Part shown: positions 24,360 to 33,505 of the stretch, piece by piece
Layout: every line of letters begins with the position of its first letter
How positions within the stretch are numbered: position 1 is the first letter of the stretch
NCBI GenBank assembly: GCA_051649605.1
Contig: JBOFHK010000014.1
Span: 1 to 64,000, forward strand
Source: Brevinema_A sp051649605
GTDB lineage: Bacteria; Spirochaetota; Brevinematia; Brevinematales; Brevinemataceae
Length of the DNA stretch: 64,000 bases
Reading direction: 5' to 3'
Translations under genes and position numbers: made by a program
Notes under the pieces: generated by a model
Seen by the model: the letters and a program-made list of their open reading frames with translations, nothing else
Database searches by the model: none
What the model was told of the DNA's origin: nothing

Positions 24360-27089
24360 ATGCAAAAGAATCTTATAATTATCATGCTCATGCTTCTACC
24401 GTGCCTGTCTCAAAGCTATGATTCTGCTCTGTTACAGATTCTTGATTTAGATCAAGAAAATATTTTTTCAAACACTCACAAACAACAATTTAATAACATT
24501 ATACAAATTTTCCAACAAAAACGCTATAATTTATTTCTTAAAGAAATTAATCAATTTCAGCCCCTCAATGATAGTTTACTCCTTCTAAAAGGAATAGCTT
24601 TAATGCAGGAAAACGATCTATCTCAAGCAGAAACTATCCTAAAAAGTTTAACCACTCATCAAAATTTAGAAATCAGACACCAAGCTCTATTATATTTATA
24701 TCAATCCTCTCTTAATCAAAATAATATCACCTCAGCAAAACAAATACTCCAAATTGTCCATAATTCTCCAATTGGGTCTCCCTATAAAGAAATCACCCAT
24801 GTTAAACTACTTTATTTATCCTTACAACAACAAGAAGCCCGCCAATCACAGATCTTATCACAAAGTTTTGAAGCTTTATATCCTAATTCTATCCATATCT
24901 CAGAAATACAATATTTTACCGCTTTAAATAATATCTCCTTGGGGCGAATTGATAAAGCCAAAAAATATGCAGAAAGTGTCTTAAAAACACAAACAAATAT
25001 ACAGATCCAAAGGCTCATGGGGGAAATTTTTCTTCAAGAAAATAATATTCCAAAAGCTCTATCCTATTTTTTACCAATTGCAGAACAGTACAATCCTTAT
25101 CAAGATGAAGCATTATACAAAAGTGCCCTTCTTTATAAACAGCAGAAAAATTTTCAAGAAGCACACCATCTCCTAAATATCTTATTAAACTATCATAAAA
25201 ATTCTTCCTATGCTGCAAGAGCCACTGCCGAATTAGCCTATCTCAATATCCTACTAAAAAATTATGATGATGCATTAATCTACTACCTTCGAGAAAGTAA
25301 CGGCGATGACAGACAAAAAGCAAATGCTCTATTAAAAATCACAGAAATTCATTTTCTAAAAAGTAATACGACTGCGGTAAAAAGGACGACAGATCGTATT
25401 CAAAGCTTATTTCCTTATAGTGCTTTTGCTAACGAATCCTTGTATTGGCTTGGTCGATCTTACCTTTTAGAAAAAAATTACACAAACAGTATCCAAAATT
25501 TTGATAAATATCTCACCAGAGAACCACAAAGTCCCAAAAAAGATGAGATATTAATTTTTTTGGGACATTCTTATGCCAATATCGGAAACCACACCAAAGC
25601 ACGCAATTATTTTCAACAAATTATTAATGATTCTTCTAACGAACAGTTAAAACGGCAGGCACTAATCGGTCTAGGAAAAAGTTATAGCACTCACGAAGCC
25701 CGTAGATCCTTAGAGTATTTTGATCGTATTTGGAAAATTTGGGCGGGGACTCCAGAGAGTATCCAAGCTTTGTATTATTCTGCTGCCATTAGATACAATC
25801 TTCGTATGAATAATGAATCCCTTTCTTTATTCAAAAAACTTGCCCAAGAATTTCCAGAATCATCATTTCACCCAGATACAACTCTAGCAATTGCCAAATT
25901 AGAATTTAAATCTGAAAATTTCAATAATATCATTAATAAAGAATCTTTTACAAGTGATAACCCCGAACTTTTATCAGAATTCAAAGAGCTTCAAGCCCGT
26001 AGTTTTTTTCGGATTGGGCAATACGAAAAAGCTCTCCCCTTATTTAAAGAGTCTTCCCTCCTAACAAAAAATCAAACAAGAAAAACAGATCTTTTTCTTG
26101 CAGAAGCCTCAACCCTCAGAGCTCTTGGTCAACACAAAGAGGCAGTCAAAAATTATGAACAATATCTTAAAGCACTCGAAAAAACAGGGGAAATTAATAA
26201 TTTACAAGAACTCTTATGGTCAGAAATTGTTTTTAGTTATTTAGAAATACAAAATATGACAAAAGCAGAAAAAACAACTGCTTATATTCAATCAAAATTT
26301 CCTCAAAGTACTTATCTTTCTGATATTTATTTTCGACTAGCAGACGAATATTTCGCAAAAGAAATATATCCAAAATCTTCTCAATATTATTACCAGGCTC
26401 GTCTATCATCTACAAACGAATTGAGTAAATCAGAAGCTCTTTTAAGAGAGGGGTGGAGTAAATATTATGCTAAAGACCCTCAAACTCAAGAGAGCTTTGA
26501 ATTGTTTCTTCGCCAATACCCAAAACATATTGGTATTCCTGACATTACTCTAAAATTAGCAGAATTATACAGCCTAAAAAATGATCCCCGTGATAGAATC
26601 CTCCTCCAAACTCTTATCCAAAACTATCCTGATTCCCATGAAGCTGAGAAAGCAAGAATATTTTTTGCTCAGCGATTAAATATACAGAATAATATTAACG
26701 AGTTTTACGAAGCTTTAGCAACCACCCAAGATAAACGATTAAAAGCAAAATATTTATATACCTTAGGCTTAAAATTTAAAGAGGCTAATAATTTTAATGA
26801 AGCAATCCAAATATTTAAAGATATCCACACATTACGTGATCCTATTCATGGAGCAGATGCCTTATTTCTTGCTGGTGATCTCCTATTCCAACAAGAAAAC
26901 TACCAAGACAGTTTGAAAGTCTATATTAATATCATCGCTCAATATCAAGAAGAACACTACCCTAAAGCATTAGATCGTATTATTCAAACTTATATTCTAC
27001 TGGAAGAATATAATAACGCAGAAAAATTCAAAGAACGATTAATCACCCAGTTTCCCAACAGTAAGGAAACTCAAAGATGGTTGAGATAA
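24360..27089 (+). CDS. Large periplasmic TPR-repeat protein
   Basis: The 909-residue protein has a Sec signal (MQKNLIIIMLMLLPCLSQS) and then tetratricopeptide-type helical pairs over nearly its whole length (for example ALYKSALLYKQQKNFQEAHHLLNILLNYH, EILIFLGHSYANIGNHTKARNYFQQIIN, ALFLAGDLLFQQENYQDSLKVYINIIAQY). The spacing and the repeated YP/FP ends resemble YbgF/CpoB and BamD-like repeats, which act as scaffolds in outer-membrane assembly and envelope division. Similar giant TPR proteins occur in several diderm phyla; the role here is unknown. Translation probably starts on a leaderless mRNA. The last 19 bases overlap the convergent murG end. Confidence 0.75.
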   Translation: MQKNLIIIMLMLLPCLSQSYDSALLQILDLDQENIFSNTHKQQFNNIIQIFQQKRYNLFLKEINQFQPLNDSLLLLKGIALMQENDLSQAETILKSLTTHQNLEIRHQALLYLYQSSLNQNNITSAKQILQIVHNSPIGSPYKEITHVKLLYLSLQQQEARQSQILSQSFEALYPNSIHISEIQYFTALNNISLGRIDKAKKYAESVLKTQTNIQIQRLMGEIFLQENNIPKALSYFLPIAEQYNPYQDEALYKSALLYKQQKNFQEAHHLLNILLNYHKNSSYAARATAELAYLNILLKNYDDALIYYLRESNGDDRQKANALLKITEIHFLKSNTTAVKRTTDRIQSLFPYSAFANESLYWLGRSYLLEKNYTNSIQNFDKYLTREPQSPKKDEILIFLGHSYANIGNHTKARNYFQQIINDSSNEQLKRQALIGLGKSYSTHEARRSLEYFDRIWKIWAGTPESIQALYYSAAIRYNLRMNNESLSLFKKLAQEFPESSFHPDTTLAIAKLEFKSENFNNIINKESFTSDNPELLSEFKELQARSFFRIGQYEKALPLFKESSLLTKNQTRKTDLFLAEASTLRALGQHKEAVKNYEQYLKALEKTGEINNLQELLWSEIVFSYLEIQNMTKAEKTTAYIQSKFPQSTYLSDIYFRLADEYFAKEIYPKSSQYYYQARLSSTNELSKSEALLREGWSKYYAKDPQTQESFELFLRQYPKHIGIPDITLKLAELYSLKNDPRDRILLQTLIQNYPDSHEAEKARIFFAQRLNIQNNINEFYEALATTQDKRLKAKYLYTLGLKFKEANNFNEAIQIFKDIHTLRDPIHGADALFLAGDLLFQQENYQDSLKVYINIIAQYQEEHYPKALDRIIQTYILLEEYNNAEKFKERLITQFPNSKETQRWLR

Positions 27090-28141
27090 TTTGCGATTTG
27101 TTGAGTAGCATGATGGGTTTTCACAGGGAAATTCTGCCTATACTCTAATTGACGATCTATCATTAAATCAATCATCTCAGAAAGACTAGCTTCTGTTAAT
27201 TGCGGTTCTTCTAAAATCATGGCACAATGTTGGTTAGCTAAAAATTTAGCATTTAAGAATTGATGATTATCTGGAGAATGATAAATAGGAATAAATAAGG
27301 TTGGCACTCTAAAATATAAGGCTTCCGAAACCGTACCTGCTCCTGATCGTGCCAATACCAAATTAGAAGCAGACCAAAAAGCATCCATCCGATTAATAAA
27401 ACGAAATACTTTTAGATCATCTCCATAACGAGCAAATCTTGTTGATATTTTTTGACCATCTAAACGATCAAACTCTTTTGTCCCAAGACTCCAAACAATT
27501 TGATACCCTGCATCCATCAAATGAGGAATTATAGAAAGCACCATATCATTAATTTTTTGTGCTCCTTGAGAACCTCCTGAAATACCAAGTACGGGCTTAT
27601 CATTGGGAGTAAGTCCCAAGATCAATTTTGCTTCGGTCTCTGGTAGACATTGGGGAAAGCATAAGGGATTACCTGTAAAAACTTGTTTGTGTGTAGGAAT
27701 AAATTTTGGAGAAGGAATCGCCGTAAAAATTTTCTTTGCAAATAACGCCCAAAAACGATTGGTGACCCCAGCCACACTATTTTGTTCTAAAATATACAGA
27801 GGTTTTCGCATTAGTAATGCCGATAATGCTGCAATATTAGAGAGATAGCCCCCTGTAATCACAACAACGTCTGGATTAAATTGTTTAATGGTTTGATAAG
27901 ATTTTCTCCAAGCCTGAAAAATAGAATAAATTTGCTTAAATGTTGTCCAAGAAATTTTACGAGAAATCCCACTCAAAGAAATACAAAAACGATTATCCAA
28001 TAACTCTGATATATCATAAGCTTTATCACGTTCACTCATGATATAAAAAACTTCATTCCCAGTTTTTTTCAATTCCTGATAGATCGCCACACCAGGCACT
28101 AAATGCCCCCCTGTTCCACCACCACTAATAATAATTTTCAT
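27071..28141 (-). CDS. murG: Undecaprenyldiphospho-muramoylpentapeptide beta-N-acetylglucosaminyltransferase
   Basis: MurG adds GlcNAc to lipid I, giving lipid II, at the inner face of the cytoplasmic membrane. The 356-residue GT-B enzyme has the N-terminal loop GGGTGGHLVPG, the mid-N-domain VVITGGYLSN, the EQNSVAGVTNR region, the second glycine loop LGISGGSQGAQKIND and the donor site RSGAGTVSEALYFRVPTLFIPI. Length and order are normal. AAGGA lies six bases before the ATG. It is not in a dcw cluster: its neighbours are TPR genes. Confidence 0.96.
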   Translation of the reverse strand: MKIIISGGGTGGHLVPGVAIYQELKKTGNEVFYIMSERDKAYDISELLDNRFCISLSGISRKISWTTFKQIYSIFQAWRKSYQTIKQFNPDVVVITGGYLSNIAALSALLMRKPLYILEQNSVAGVTNRFWALFAKKIFTAIPSPKFIPTHKQVFTGNPLCFPQCLPETEAKLILGLTPNDKPVLGISGGSQGAQKINDMVLSIIPHLMDAGYQIVWSLGTKEFDRLDGQKISTRFARYGDDLKVFRFINRMDAFWSASNLVLARSGAGTVSEALYFRVPTLFIPIYHSPDNHQFLNAKFLANQHCAMILEEPQLTEASLSEMIDLMIDRQLEYRQNFPVKTHHATQQIANYLNHL

Positions 28142-28234
28142 CTCTATTCCTTGATATTATTATCATAAAAAGTCCTATCCATCGATTACTAGTATATCTT
28201 ATAAAGTTATTAAAATCTCTATTTCAAAGAAATC

Positions 28235-29683
28235 TTATTTGGTCAATATAAAATGATCTTCTACAAATTGAGGATTCGAATCTTCCAAGGGCATTTTAGG
28301 AATAACTTCCGAGATACCTTGAAATCCTTGAACAAAATCTAATGCACCTCCACCTTCAAGATGCTCCATTTGAGAAACGATAATATTTGTTTGTACTAAA
28401 AAATCATCTCCTGAACGAACAATAAGGCGATACTTACGTCCTGTAACAGTATGGGGAACTCCTCCCAATGTCCACAGTTCTAATTTTTCTACTGAGGGAC
28501 AATATTGATAAACAGCCGTTTCAATTTTGTCAAAAGTCGACTCCACAATCGATCCAATATCTCGGTAAAATACGTAGACGGAGTCATCTTTAACGCATAG
28601 GTAATACAAAGAAGAGCGACGTATAATTGTTACCCCGATAGGAGCAAGACGCGTGATCAAAACCTCAAATAGCTTCTCATTAGAGGTAAAATAATTAAAC
28701 AAAAAAGGATAGGTAAGCCAATGTTCATTCTGTTCTACAATGCTTTTAAGATCTTTATAAAACATATTTTCTTTATACATTTGTGTAAATTCTTGTAAGG
28801 CAATCATTTGATCACCCTTCTCAAAAAACATATTCGCACGTATATACTTTAAGTCAAAAACAAGCTTAGGAGATGTTATCTTAGGTAAGTACTGATTGAT
28901 AAAATCTAGTCCTTGGTGGTATTTTTTCATCGAAATACAAACTTGTACCAAATCAATAATAATACTTTCTAAGGGGATTTCTTCGTTAGGATTCTCTAAT
29001 AGAAAATAATAAGTTTCATAAGCTTTATCCCATATTTTTAATTGTTTGAGCGTTTGGGCGTAATGATACGTAATACTTAGTTCGTTTATTCTTTCTAGTA
29101 GTCCATAATGACGAATTGCTTTGGTATATAATTTTAAAGAGGCCAAACATTCTGCATAGAGTTTTCTACTATCGATTAACGAAGGATTGGTTTTTAAGAG
29201 AGGACGAAGAGTTTTACGACAATGTTCAAATTGGTCTTGATAATAAAGAACTTGTGCCAATTTATGGTTGGGTTGTTCCTTTTTTGGAGATAAGGCTACA
29301 GCAGTACGATAGTGTATCTCCGCTGTTTTATAATCTTTGAGAACACAAAATTCATCTCCTATTTTTAGTTCTAAAAAGATTTTATCTTCTGGAGACAAAT
29401 CTAGTTTGGTCAATGCCAAATTCCACCATTTGATTGCCTTGGTATGATTGCCTAAATGACTTTGAGCTTGTCCAGTAAAGTTATAGACATCAAAAGAATT
29501 CTTAGAATCAAATTCTTTACCTTTGGTAATCAACACCACTTTATTATAATCAGATTCTTTAAAAGCTTTAATGACTTCAAGCTCTCGATTGCGGTTAGGA
29601 AAAAAAGTGTGGATAACCCAATAACCACATAAGCTCGTAATCACAATAGTAAAAAACGATAATGCCACTAGCATTAAATCCAT
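28235..29683 (-). CDS. Membrane-anchored TPR protein with unassigned C-terminal domain
   Basis: The 482-residue protein starts with a transmembrane anchor (LMLVALSFFTIVITSLCGYWVIHTFF) lacking a cleavage site. Several tetratricopeptide repeats follow (about 40-310, for example VYNFTGQAQSHLGNHTKAIKWWNLALTKL). The last about 130 residues form a separate alpha/beta region (RRSSLYYLCVKDDSVYVFYRD, KLELWTLGGVPHTVTGRKYRLIV) that I cannot place in a family. The repeats are likely cytoplasmic, given the N-terminal anchor followed by RNREL. GAGGAA precedes the ATG. It lies between ychF and murG on the same strand with short gaps, so co-transcription is possible. Confidence 0.65.
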   Translation of the reverse strand: MDLMLVALSFFTIVITSLCGYWVIHTFFPNRNRELEVIKAFKESDYNKVVLITKGKEFDSKNSFDVYNFTGQAQSHLGNHTKAIKWWNLALTKLDLSPEDKIFLELKIGDEFCVLKDYKTAEIHYRTAVALSPKKEQPNHKLAQVLYYQDQFEHCRKTLRPLLKTNPSLIDSRKLYAECLASLKLYTKAIRHYGLLERINELSITYHYAQTLKQLKIWDKAYETYYFLLENPNEEIPLESIIIDLVQVCISMKKYHQGLDFINQYLPKITSPKLVFDLKYIRANMFFEKGDQMIALQEFTQMYKENMFYKDLKSIVEQNEHWLTYPFLFNYFTSNEKLFEVLITRLAPIGVTIIRRSSLYYLCVKDDSVYVFYRDIGSIVESTFDKIETAVYQYCPSVEKLELWTLGGVPHTVTGRKYRLIVRSGDDFLVQTNIIVSQMEHLEGGGALDFVQGFQGISEVIPKMPLEDSNPQFVEDHFILTK

Positions 29684-29730
29684 ATATTTCCTCTATATAG
29701 TGTATAAATTAAGATCAAGTTTTATAAAAA

Positions 29731-30831
29731 TTATTTATTAAACAAGAAATGAACTACATCCCCATCTTGGACAACATATTCTTTACCTTCTTGGCGAAGG
29801 AATCCTTTCTCGCGAGCTTTCACCCAAGAACCCGTTTGAATAAGCTGATCGTAGGATACTGTTTCCATACGAATAAAACCCTGTTGCATATCCGTATGAA
29901 TTACCCCAGCAGCTTCTGGAGCTAATGCTCCTTGTTTGACTGTCCAAGCACGAGTTTCTATTTCTCCTGTAGTCAAATAAGTAATTAAACCTAGGAGTTT
30001 ATAACTCGCTTTAATCAAACGATTCAAACCACTATCTTCCCAGCCTAATTCTTGAATATATTCTAAAGCTTCATCATTTTCTAATTCTGAAATTTCCTGT
30101 TCAATTTTTGCCGACAAAGGAAGTACACTTGCGCCTAATTCTTGTGCTTTGCTAGAGAGATGATCCCAGTAGGAATTTTGTTCAGGATTTAAGACTTCTT
30201 CCTCGGACAAATTTGCAACGATCAAAATCTGCTTATCTGTAAGAAAACGATAATTATTAGTGATTTTTCTCTGTTGGGCAGTTAAGCTAGCTTGATAGAT
30301 AAGTTTATTTTCAGTAATCGTTTGTTCCAAGATCACCATTAAATCATATAATTCTTTAGCTTCTTTTTGTCCAAGTTTGGCTTGACGTTCTTGTTTGGAT
30401 TTGATATTTAAAATGGTTTCCAAATCTTTTAAGGCAAGTTCTTCCAAAATAATCGTTATATCACGAACAGGATCTACATCACCCACAACATGAATTACCT
30501 CTTCGTCTTGAAAAAGCCGAGTAACTAAAATAACTACATCTGTATCACGAATATTAGATAAAAATTGATTCCCTAATCCTTCTCCTTGAGAAGCCCCTTT
30601 GACTAAGCCCGCAATATCAACAAATTCTACCGTGGTAGGAATAAGTTTTTTTGAGCCAGAAAGATCAGATAACGCTTGTAAGCGAAGGTCTGGAACATTG
30701 ACAATACCTACATTAGGATCAATGGTGCAAAAAGGATAATTGGAACTAGCTATTCCTGATTTTGTTAATGCATTAAATAATGTTGATTTGCCGACATTCG
30801 GTAATCCGACAATCCCACAGGAAATTCCCAT
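29731..30831 (-). CDS. ychF: Redox-regulated ATPase/GTPase YchF
   Basis: The 366-residue Obg-family P-loop protein associates with ribosomes in other bacteria and prefers ATP. Visible motifs are Walker A GLPNVGKSTLFNAL, switch regions VEFVDIAGLVKGASQGEGLGNQFLSNIR, NLSE in place of NKxD (the sign of relaxed nucleotide choice), a coiled-coil insertion (about 130-200), and a C-terminal TGS domain (LITYLTTGEIETRAWTVKQG, QDGDVVHFLFNK). Length matches the family. The ATG follows AGGAG. Confidence 0.96.
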   Translation of the reverse strand: MGISCGIVGLPNVGKSTLFNALTKSGIASSNYPFCTIDPNVGIVNVPDLRLQALSDLSGSKKLIPTTVEFVDIAGLVKGASQGEGLGNQFLSNIRDTDVVILVTRLFQDEEVIHVVGDVDPVRDITIILEELALKDLETILNIKSKQERQAKLGQKEAKELYDLMVILEQTITENKLIYQASLTAQQRKITNNYRFLTDKQILIVANLSEEEVLNPEQNSYWDHLSSKAQELGASVLPLSAKIEQEISELENDEALEYIQELGWEDSGLNRLIKASYKLLGLITYLTTGEIETRAWTVKQGALAPEAAGVIHTDMQQGFIRMETVSYDQLIQTGSWVKAREKGFLRQEGKEYVVQDGDVVHFLFNK

Positions 30832-30903
30832 AATACCAGCTCCTTATATTTCTTACTATTATAACATAAGAAAAAAATATACGCAAAAATCCTTTATTAA
30901 AAT

Positions 30904-30932
30904 TTGATAAAAGACCACAAATTCGATATAAT
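30904..30932 (+). promoter_or_regulatory. Promoter of the HEPN-like protein gene (near-leaderless)
   Basis: TTGATA (30904-30909), 17-bp spacer and perfect TATAAT (30927-30932). The expected start near 30939 leaves only about 9 nt to the first ATG or 21 nt to the second, with no Shine-Dalgarno before either. Confidence 0.7.
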
Positions 30933-30947
30933 ATAAAAAAATATACA

Positions 30948-31898
30948 ATGAGAAATTCCATGCAATTATACCCTAGTTTTTATTTCCGCCCCCTTCCCAA
31001 TACGATAAAGCTTTCCCATTTTTTTAATATCAGTTTAAGAAATCCCACAAATCAAGAACTCCCTATTTTTGAAGAAAGTATCCGTAATCTTAGCACTCGT
31101 CTTTCTGATAAAGAACGTCGTCGTATCCTCTATACGCTCTATCCTCTCGGAAATTTTATGTTAGAAGGGACACTAGAAAAACAATTTGTCCAGTCCTTAA
31201 GTAGGATTTGGATCGTTGCCTATACTGATCAGAAACTTCCTTTTGAAAAAGGGCTTGTTGATTATGGCTTTCTCTGCGGTTTTAGCTCCGATCAAGAATA
31301 TTTAAGGAATCCCTGTGGATTTATTTGCGATATTAACACTCTATCACCACGAGAACTATTAAGAGCATTAAAAAAGGAATTACCCAAAGCAGCAAAATTA
31401 ATTCTTAATCCTTCTTCAAGGAGTGAAGATCTCCAAGATCTTATACAACAAGCAAACTCTTGGGATGGTATTTTTGCCCAAAATACCTTTCCTTATATAC
31501 CACTAGCCACCACCCTAAGAACCGCTGGAACAACAAAAGATCCTATCCAACAACTACTCCAATACTGTATTGCTTCTGAAATTCTCTTGGTACATAATCC
31601 TAGTAAAGGTGATAGTAAAATGCCTATTAATCGTCAGTTCACAAATAAACTAGCATTAGTTCGTTATATGATGATTAAACTCAAAAATCAACAGCATCTA
31701 AACACCCCCGAAGAACTGCAAATTTTATTCACTCAATTATATGATCTACGATCTCAAATCATTCATGGAAGACAGCAAAAACCCCCACCAAAATTCCTTA
31801 TTGCTCAATATCTTAATATTTTATTCCCGACGATAAGATTAGCTATAGAATTACAAGGGATTGATCCTCTCTTGATAGAATTCATTAAAAAAATCTAA
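30948..31898 (+). CDS. Hypothetical protein with C-terminal HEPN-like (ApeA-type) motif
   Basis: The 316-residue soluble protein has no signal peptide. The C-terminal third contains a helical region ending in LYDLRSQIIHG, where Arg268 and His273 form the R-x4-H motif of HEPN domains. The preceding ASEILLVHNP and KLALVRYMMI segments also fit the ApeA-type HEPN pattern. HEPN proteins are often metal-independent RNases in toxin, abortive-infection or RNA-processing systems, but some are inactive. The N-terminal two thirds are not recognised. An internal ATG at 30960 is an alternative start. It is followed 10 bases later by a cytidylyltransferase gene and may share its transcript. Nuclease activity is inferred from one motif. 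Confidence 0.6.
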   Translation: MRNSMQLYPSFYFRPLPNTIKLSHFFNISLRNPTNQELPIFEESIRNLSTRLSDKERRRILYTLYPLGNFMLEGTLEKQFVQSLSRIWIVAYTDQKLPFEKGLVDYGFLCGFSSDQEYLRNPCGFICDINTLSPRELLRALKKELPKAAKLILNPSSRSEDLQDLIQQANSWDGIFAQNTFPYIPLATTLRTAGTTKDPIQQLLQYCIASEILLVHNPSKGDSKMPINRQFTNKLALVRYMMIKLKNQQHLNTPEELQILFTQLYDLRSQIIHGRQQKPPPKFLIAQYLNILFPTIRLAIELQGIDPLLIEFIKKI

Positions 31899-31908
31899 TC
31901 AGATCACT

Positions 31909-32565
31909 ATGGAAAAAATATTTATTGGCATTCAAAGTAGGATTAATTCCCAGCGTTTTCCTCAAAAAGCTCTTGTTCCTATTTTGGGGATTCCTTTAAT
32001 TATTAGAGTCGTACAACGTTTAGAACAAATCTCCTCTCCCCATCAAATAGTTCTTTTATGCCCTCAAGAAGAAGTACAGATATTTCACCATATCTTAACA
32101 CAATATTATTGTACTATTCCCATTTTTGGTGGTAGTGAACACAATGTTCTTTCGAGATATTATCATGCAACTCTCGCCTATAAAAAACCTCCATTAATTA
32201 TGCGGGTAACGGGAGATAATCCCCTTGTTTCACCAACACTTGCTGATCTGTTGATCAATTATCATCTCAACAATAGCCCTGATTTGAGTCATTACCTAAA
32301 CAATCCTCTAGGTACAGGCGTAGAAATTTTCACATTTTCCGCTTTAGAACGTTGTTTTTTACAAGCCGATACCCCTTTCCAGCAAGAGCATGTTACCCAA
32401 TATATCTATCAAAATCCCCACTTATTCTCTATTGCTGAGCCTTTAAGTCCTTTTATTGCTCCAGAATACCCCCAACTCAGTATCGATTATCCAGAAGATC
32501 TGGCTTTGATTACAAGATTATTAACTCAAGATCCTCTATGGGATATTTCCTTTATTGTAAAATAA
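31909..32565 (+). CDS. Cytidylyltransferase-like nucleotide-sugar enzyme, SpsF/acylneuraminate type
   Basis: The 218-residue product has the nucleotidyltransferase N-terminus FIGIQSRINSQRFPQKALVPILGIPLI, with the R-x-x-S-x-R-F/L-P-x-K pattern of the CMP-sialate/KDO synthetase group. The metal motif is MRVTGDNPLVSP (about 95-106). LGTGVEIFTFSALERC and EHVTQYIYQNP match SpsF-type proteins, which activate or transfer sugars for surface polysaccharide. The substrate is unknown, and no sialic, pseudaminic or KDO pathway gene lies near. No clear ribosome site is seen; the gene follows the HEPN-like gene by ten bases, so coupling is likely. Confidence 0.75.
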   Translation: MEKIFIGIQSRINSQRFPQKALVPILGIPLIIRVVQRLEQISSPHQIVLLCPQEEVQIFHHILTQYYCTIPIFGGSEHNVLSRYYHATLAYKKPPLIMRVTGDNPLVSPTLADLLINYHLNNSPDLSHYLNNPLGTGVEIFTFSALERCFLQADTPFQQEHVTQYIYQNPHLFSIAEPLSPFIAPEYPQLSIDYPEDLALITRLLTQDPLWDISFIVK

Positions 32566-32575
32566 TTATAAAGTC

Positions 32576-32604
32576 TTGTAATTTCTTTTATTCTACATTA
32601 TAAT
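32576..32604 (+). promoter_or_regulatory. Promoter of the membrane coiled-coil protein gene
   Basis: TTGTAA (32576-32581), 17-bp spacer and TATAAT (32599-32604), about 30 nt before the ATG at 32641. Confidence 0.55.
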
Positions 32605-32640
32605 GTATAATCTATGCCGAATTAAATTTATGGATTACTT

Positions 32641-33453
32641 ATGGAATCAAACATTATCACTCAGCCAATACTACTGGTATTAGGCATTCTAATCATCATA
32701 CTGTATCTTTATAATATTATTTTATCTAAAAAAATCAAAAGAGTTTCTCAAGAGTTATTCAGTCTTCAACGATCCACTAATCATAAAGATACCGTTTTAG
32801 AAACAACCTTGGCTCAACTTGCTCAAGATTTCCCTATAGAAACACATCCCCATACAACCAACAAACAAAGTGCCAATATGGTTGAGAATCTACTCCACAA
32901 ATTTTCTGTTCGTCTCAACAAAAAAATTCATGAAAAAATCCAGCAAGAGCAAAATCTCTGGCATGAAAAATTTTCTATGTTATTAATATTAATGAATAAA
33001 ACAGAAAAAGATCTTCAAAAGGTACGTGATCATCAATTCAAAGAATCTTGGCTATCGATTACCGAACTGCGACAAAAAGCCCAGCTTTTATTTAATGATA
33101 TGCAGGAGGACGGCGTTTTTTACCGTATTCAGTCCTTATGGCAATTAAGTTGCTTAAATCTACAACAACAAAAGCCTTATGAAGCATTCCGCCACTGTAC
33201 TGCTACCATTAAACTTTATCACGACAGTAGACCTAGCCTCCCTCTTTCTCATAAAATTATGTGGAATATTGGTGATACTTTTATTCAAAGTACTCAGTTC
33301 CTTGATAAACATGCTCAGCAAGAAATTATAAAAAAATTCCACATTACTGGTAAGGATATTTTAGAAGTATTTCAAGAAATAGAAAATTATGAAAGTAATA
33401 TCGAAACTCTCCAACAAATCCGTATTTGGTATAACCAATTTTCCCAAATATAA
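32641..33453 (+). CDS. Membrane-anchored coiled-coil protein of unknown function
   Basis: The 270-residue protein has one N-terminal transmembrane helix (ILLVLGILIIILYLYNIIL) followed by a basic, helical, coiled-coil-prone cytoplasmic stretch (about 30-150: KKIKRVSQELFSLQR, KKIHEKIQQEQNLWHEKF). A Leu/Gln-rich helical C-terminus (QLSCLNLQQQKPYEAFRHCTATIKLYH) has TPR character. No family is recognised. The gene stands alone, with its own promoter and a terminator shared with the convergent gene. Confidence 0.6.
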   Translation: MESNIITQPILLVLGILIIILYLYNIILSKKIKRVSQELFSLQRSTNHKDTVLETTLAQLAQDFPIETHPHTTNKQSANMVENLLHKFSVRLNKKIHEKIQQEQNLWHEKFSMLLILMNKTEKDLQKVRDHQFKESWLSITELRQKAQLLFNDMQEDGVFYRIQSLWQLSCLNLQQQKPYEAFRHCTATIKLYHDSRPSLPLSHKIMWNIGDTFIQSTQFLDKHAQQEIIKKFHITGKDILEVFQEIENYESNIETLQQIRIWYNQFSQI

Positions 33454-33477
33454 AGTGTCTTTTTATCTCAGTTAACT

Positions 33478-33505
33478 AATAAAGCCCCTATTGTGGGGCT
33501 TTATT
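33478..33505. terminator. Bidirectional terminator
   Basis: Arms AATAAAGCCCC (33478-33488) and GGGGCTTTATT (33495-33505) form 11 perfect pairs around TATTGT. The right arm contains the stop codon of the minus-strand gene (33501-33503). Confidence 0.8.
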
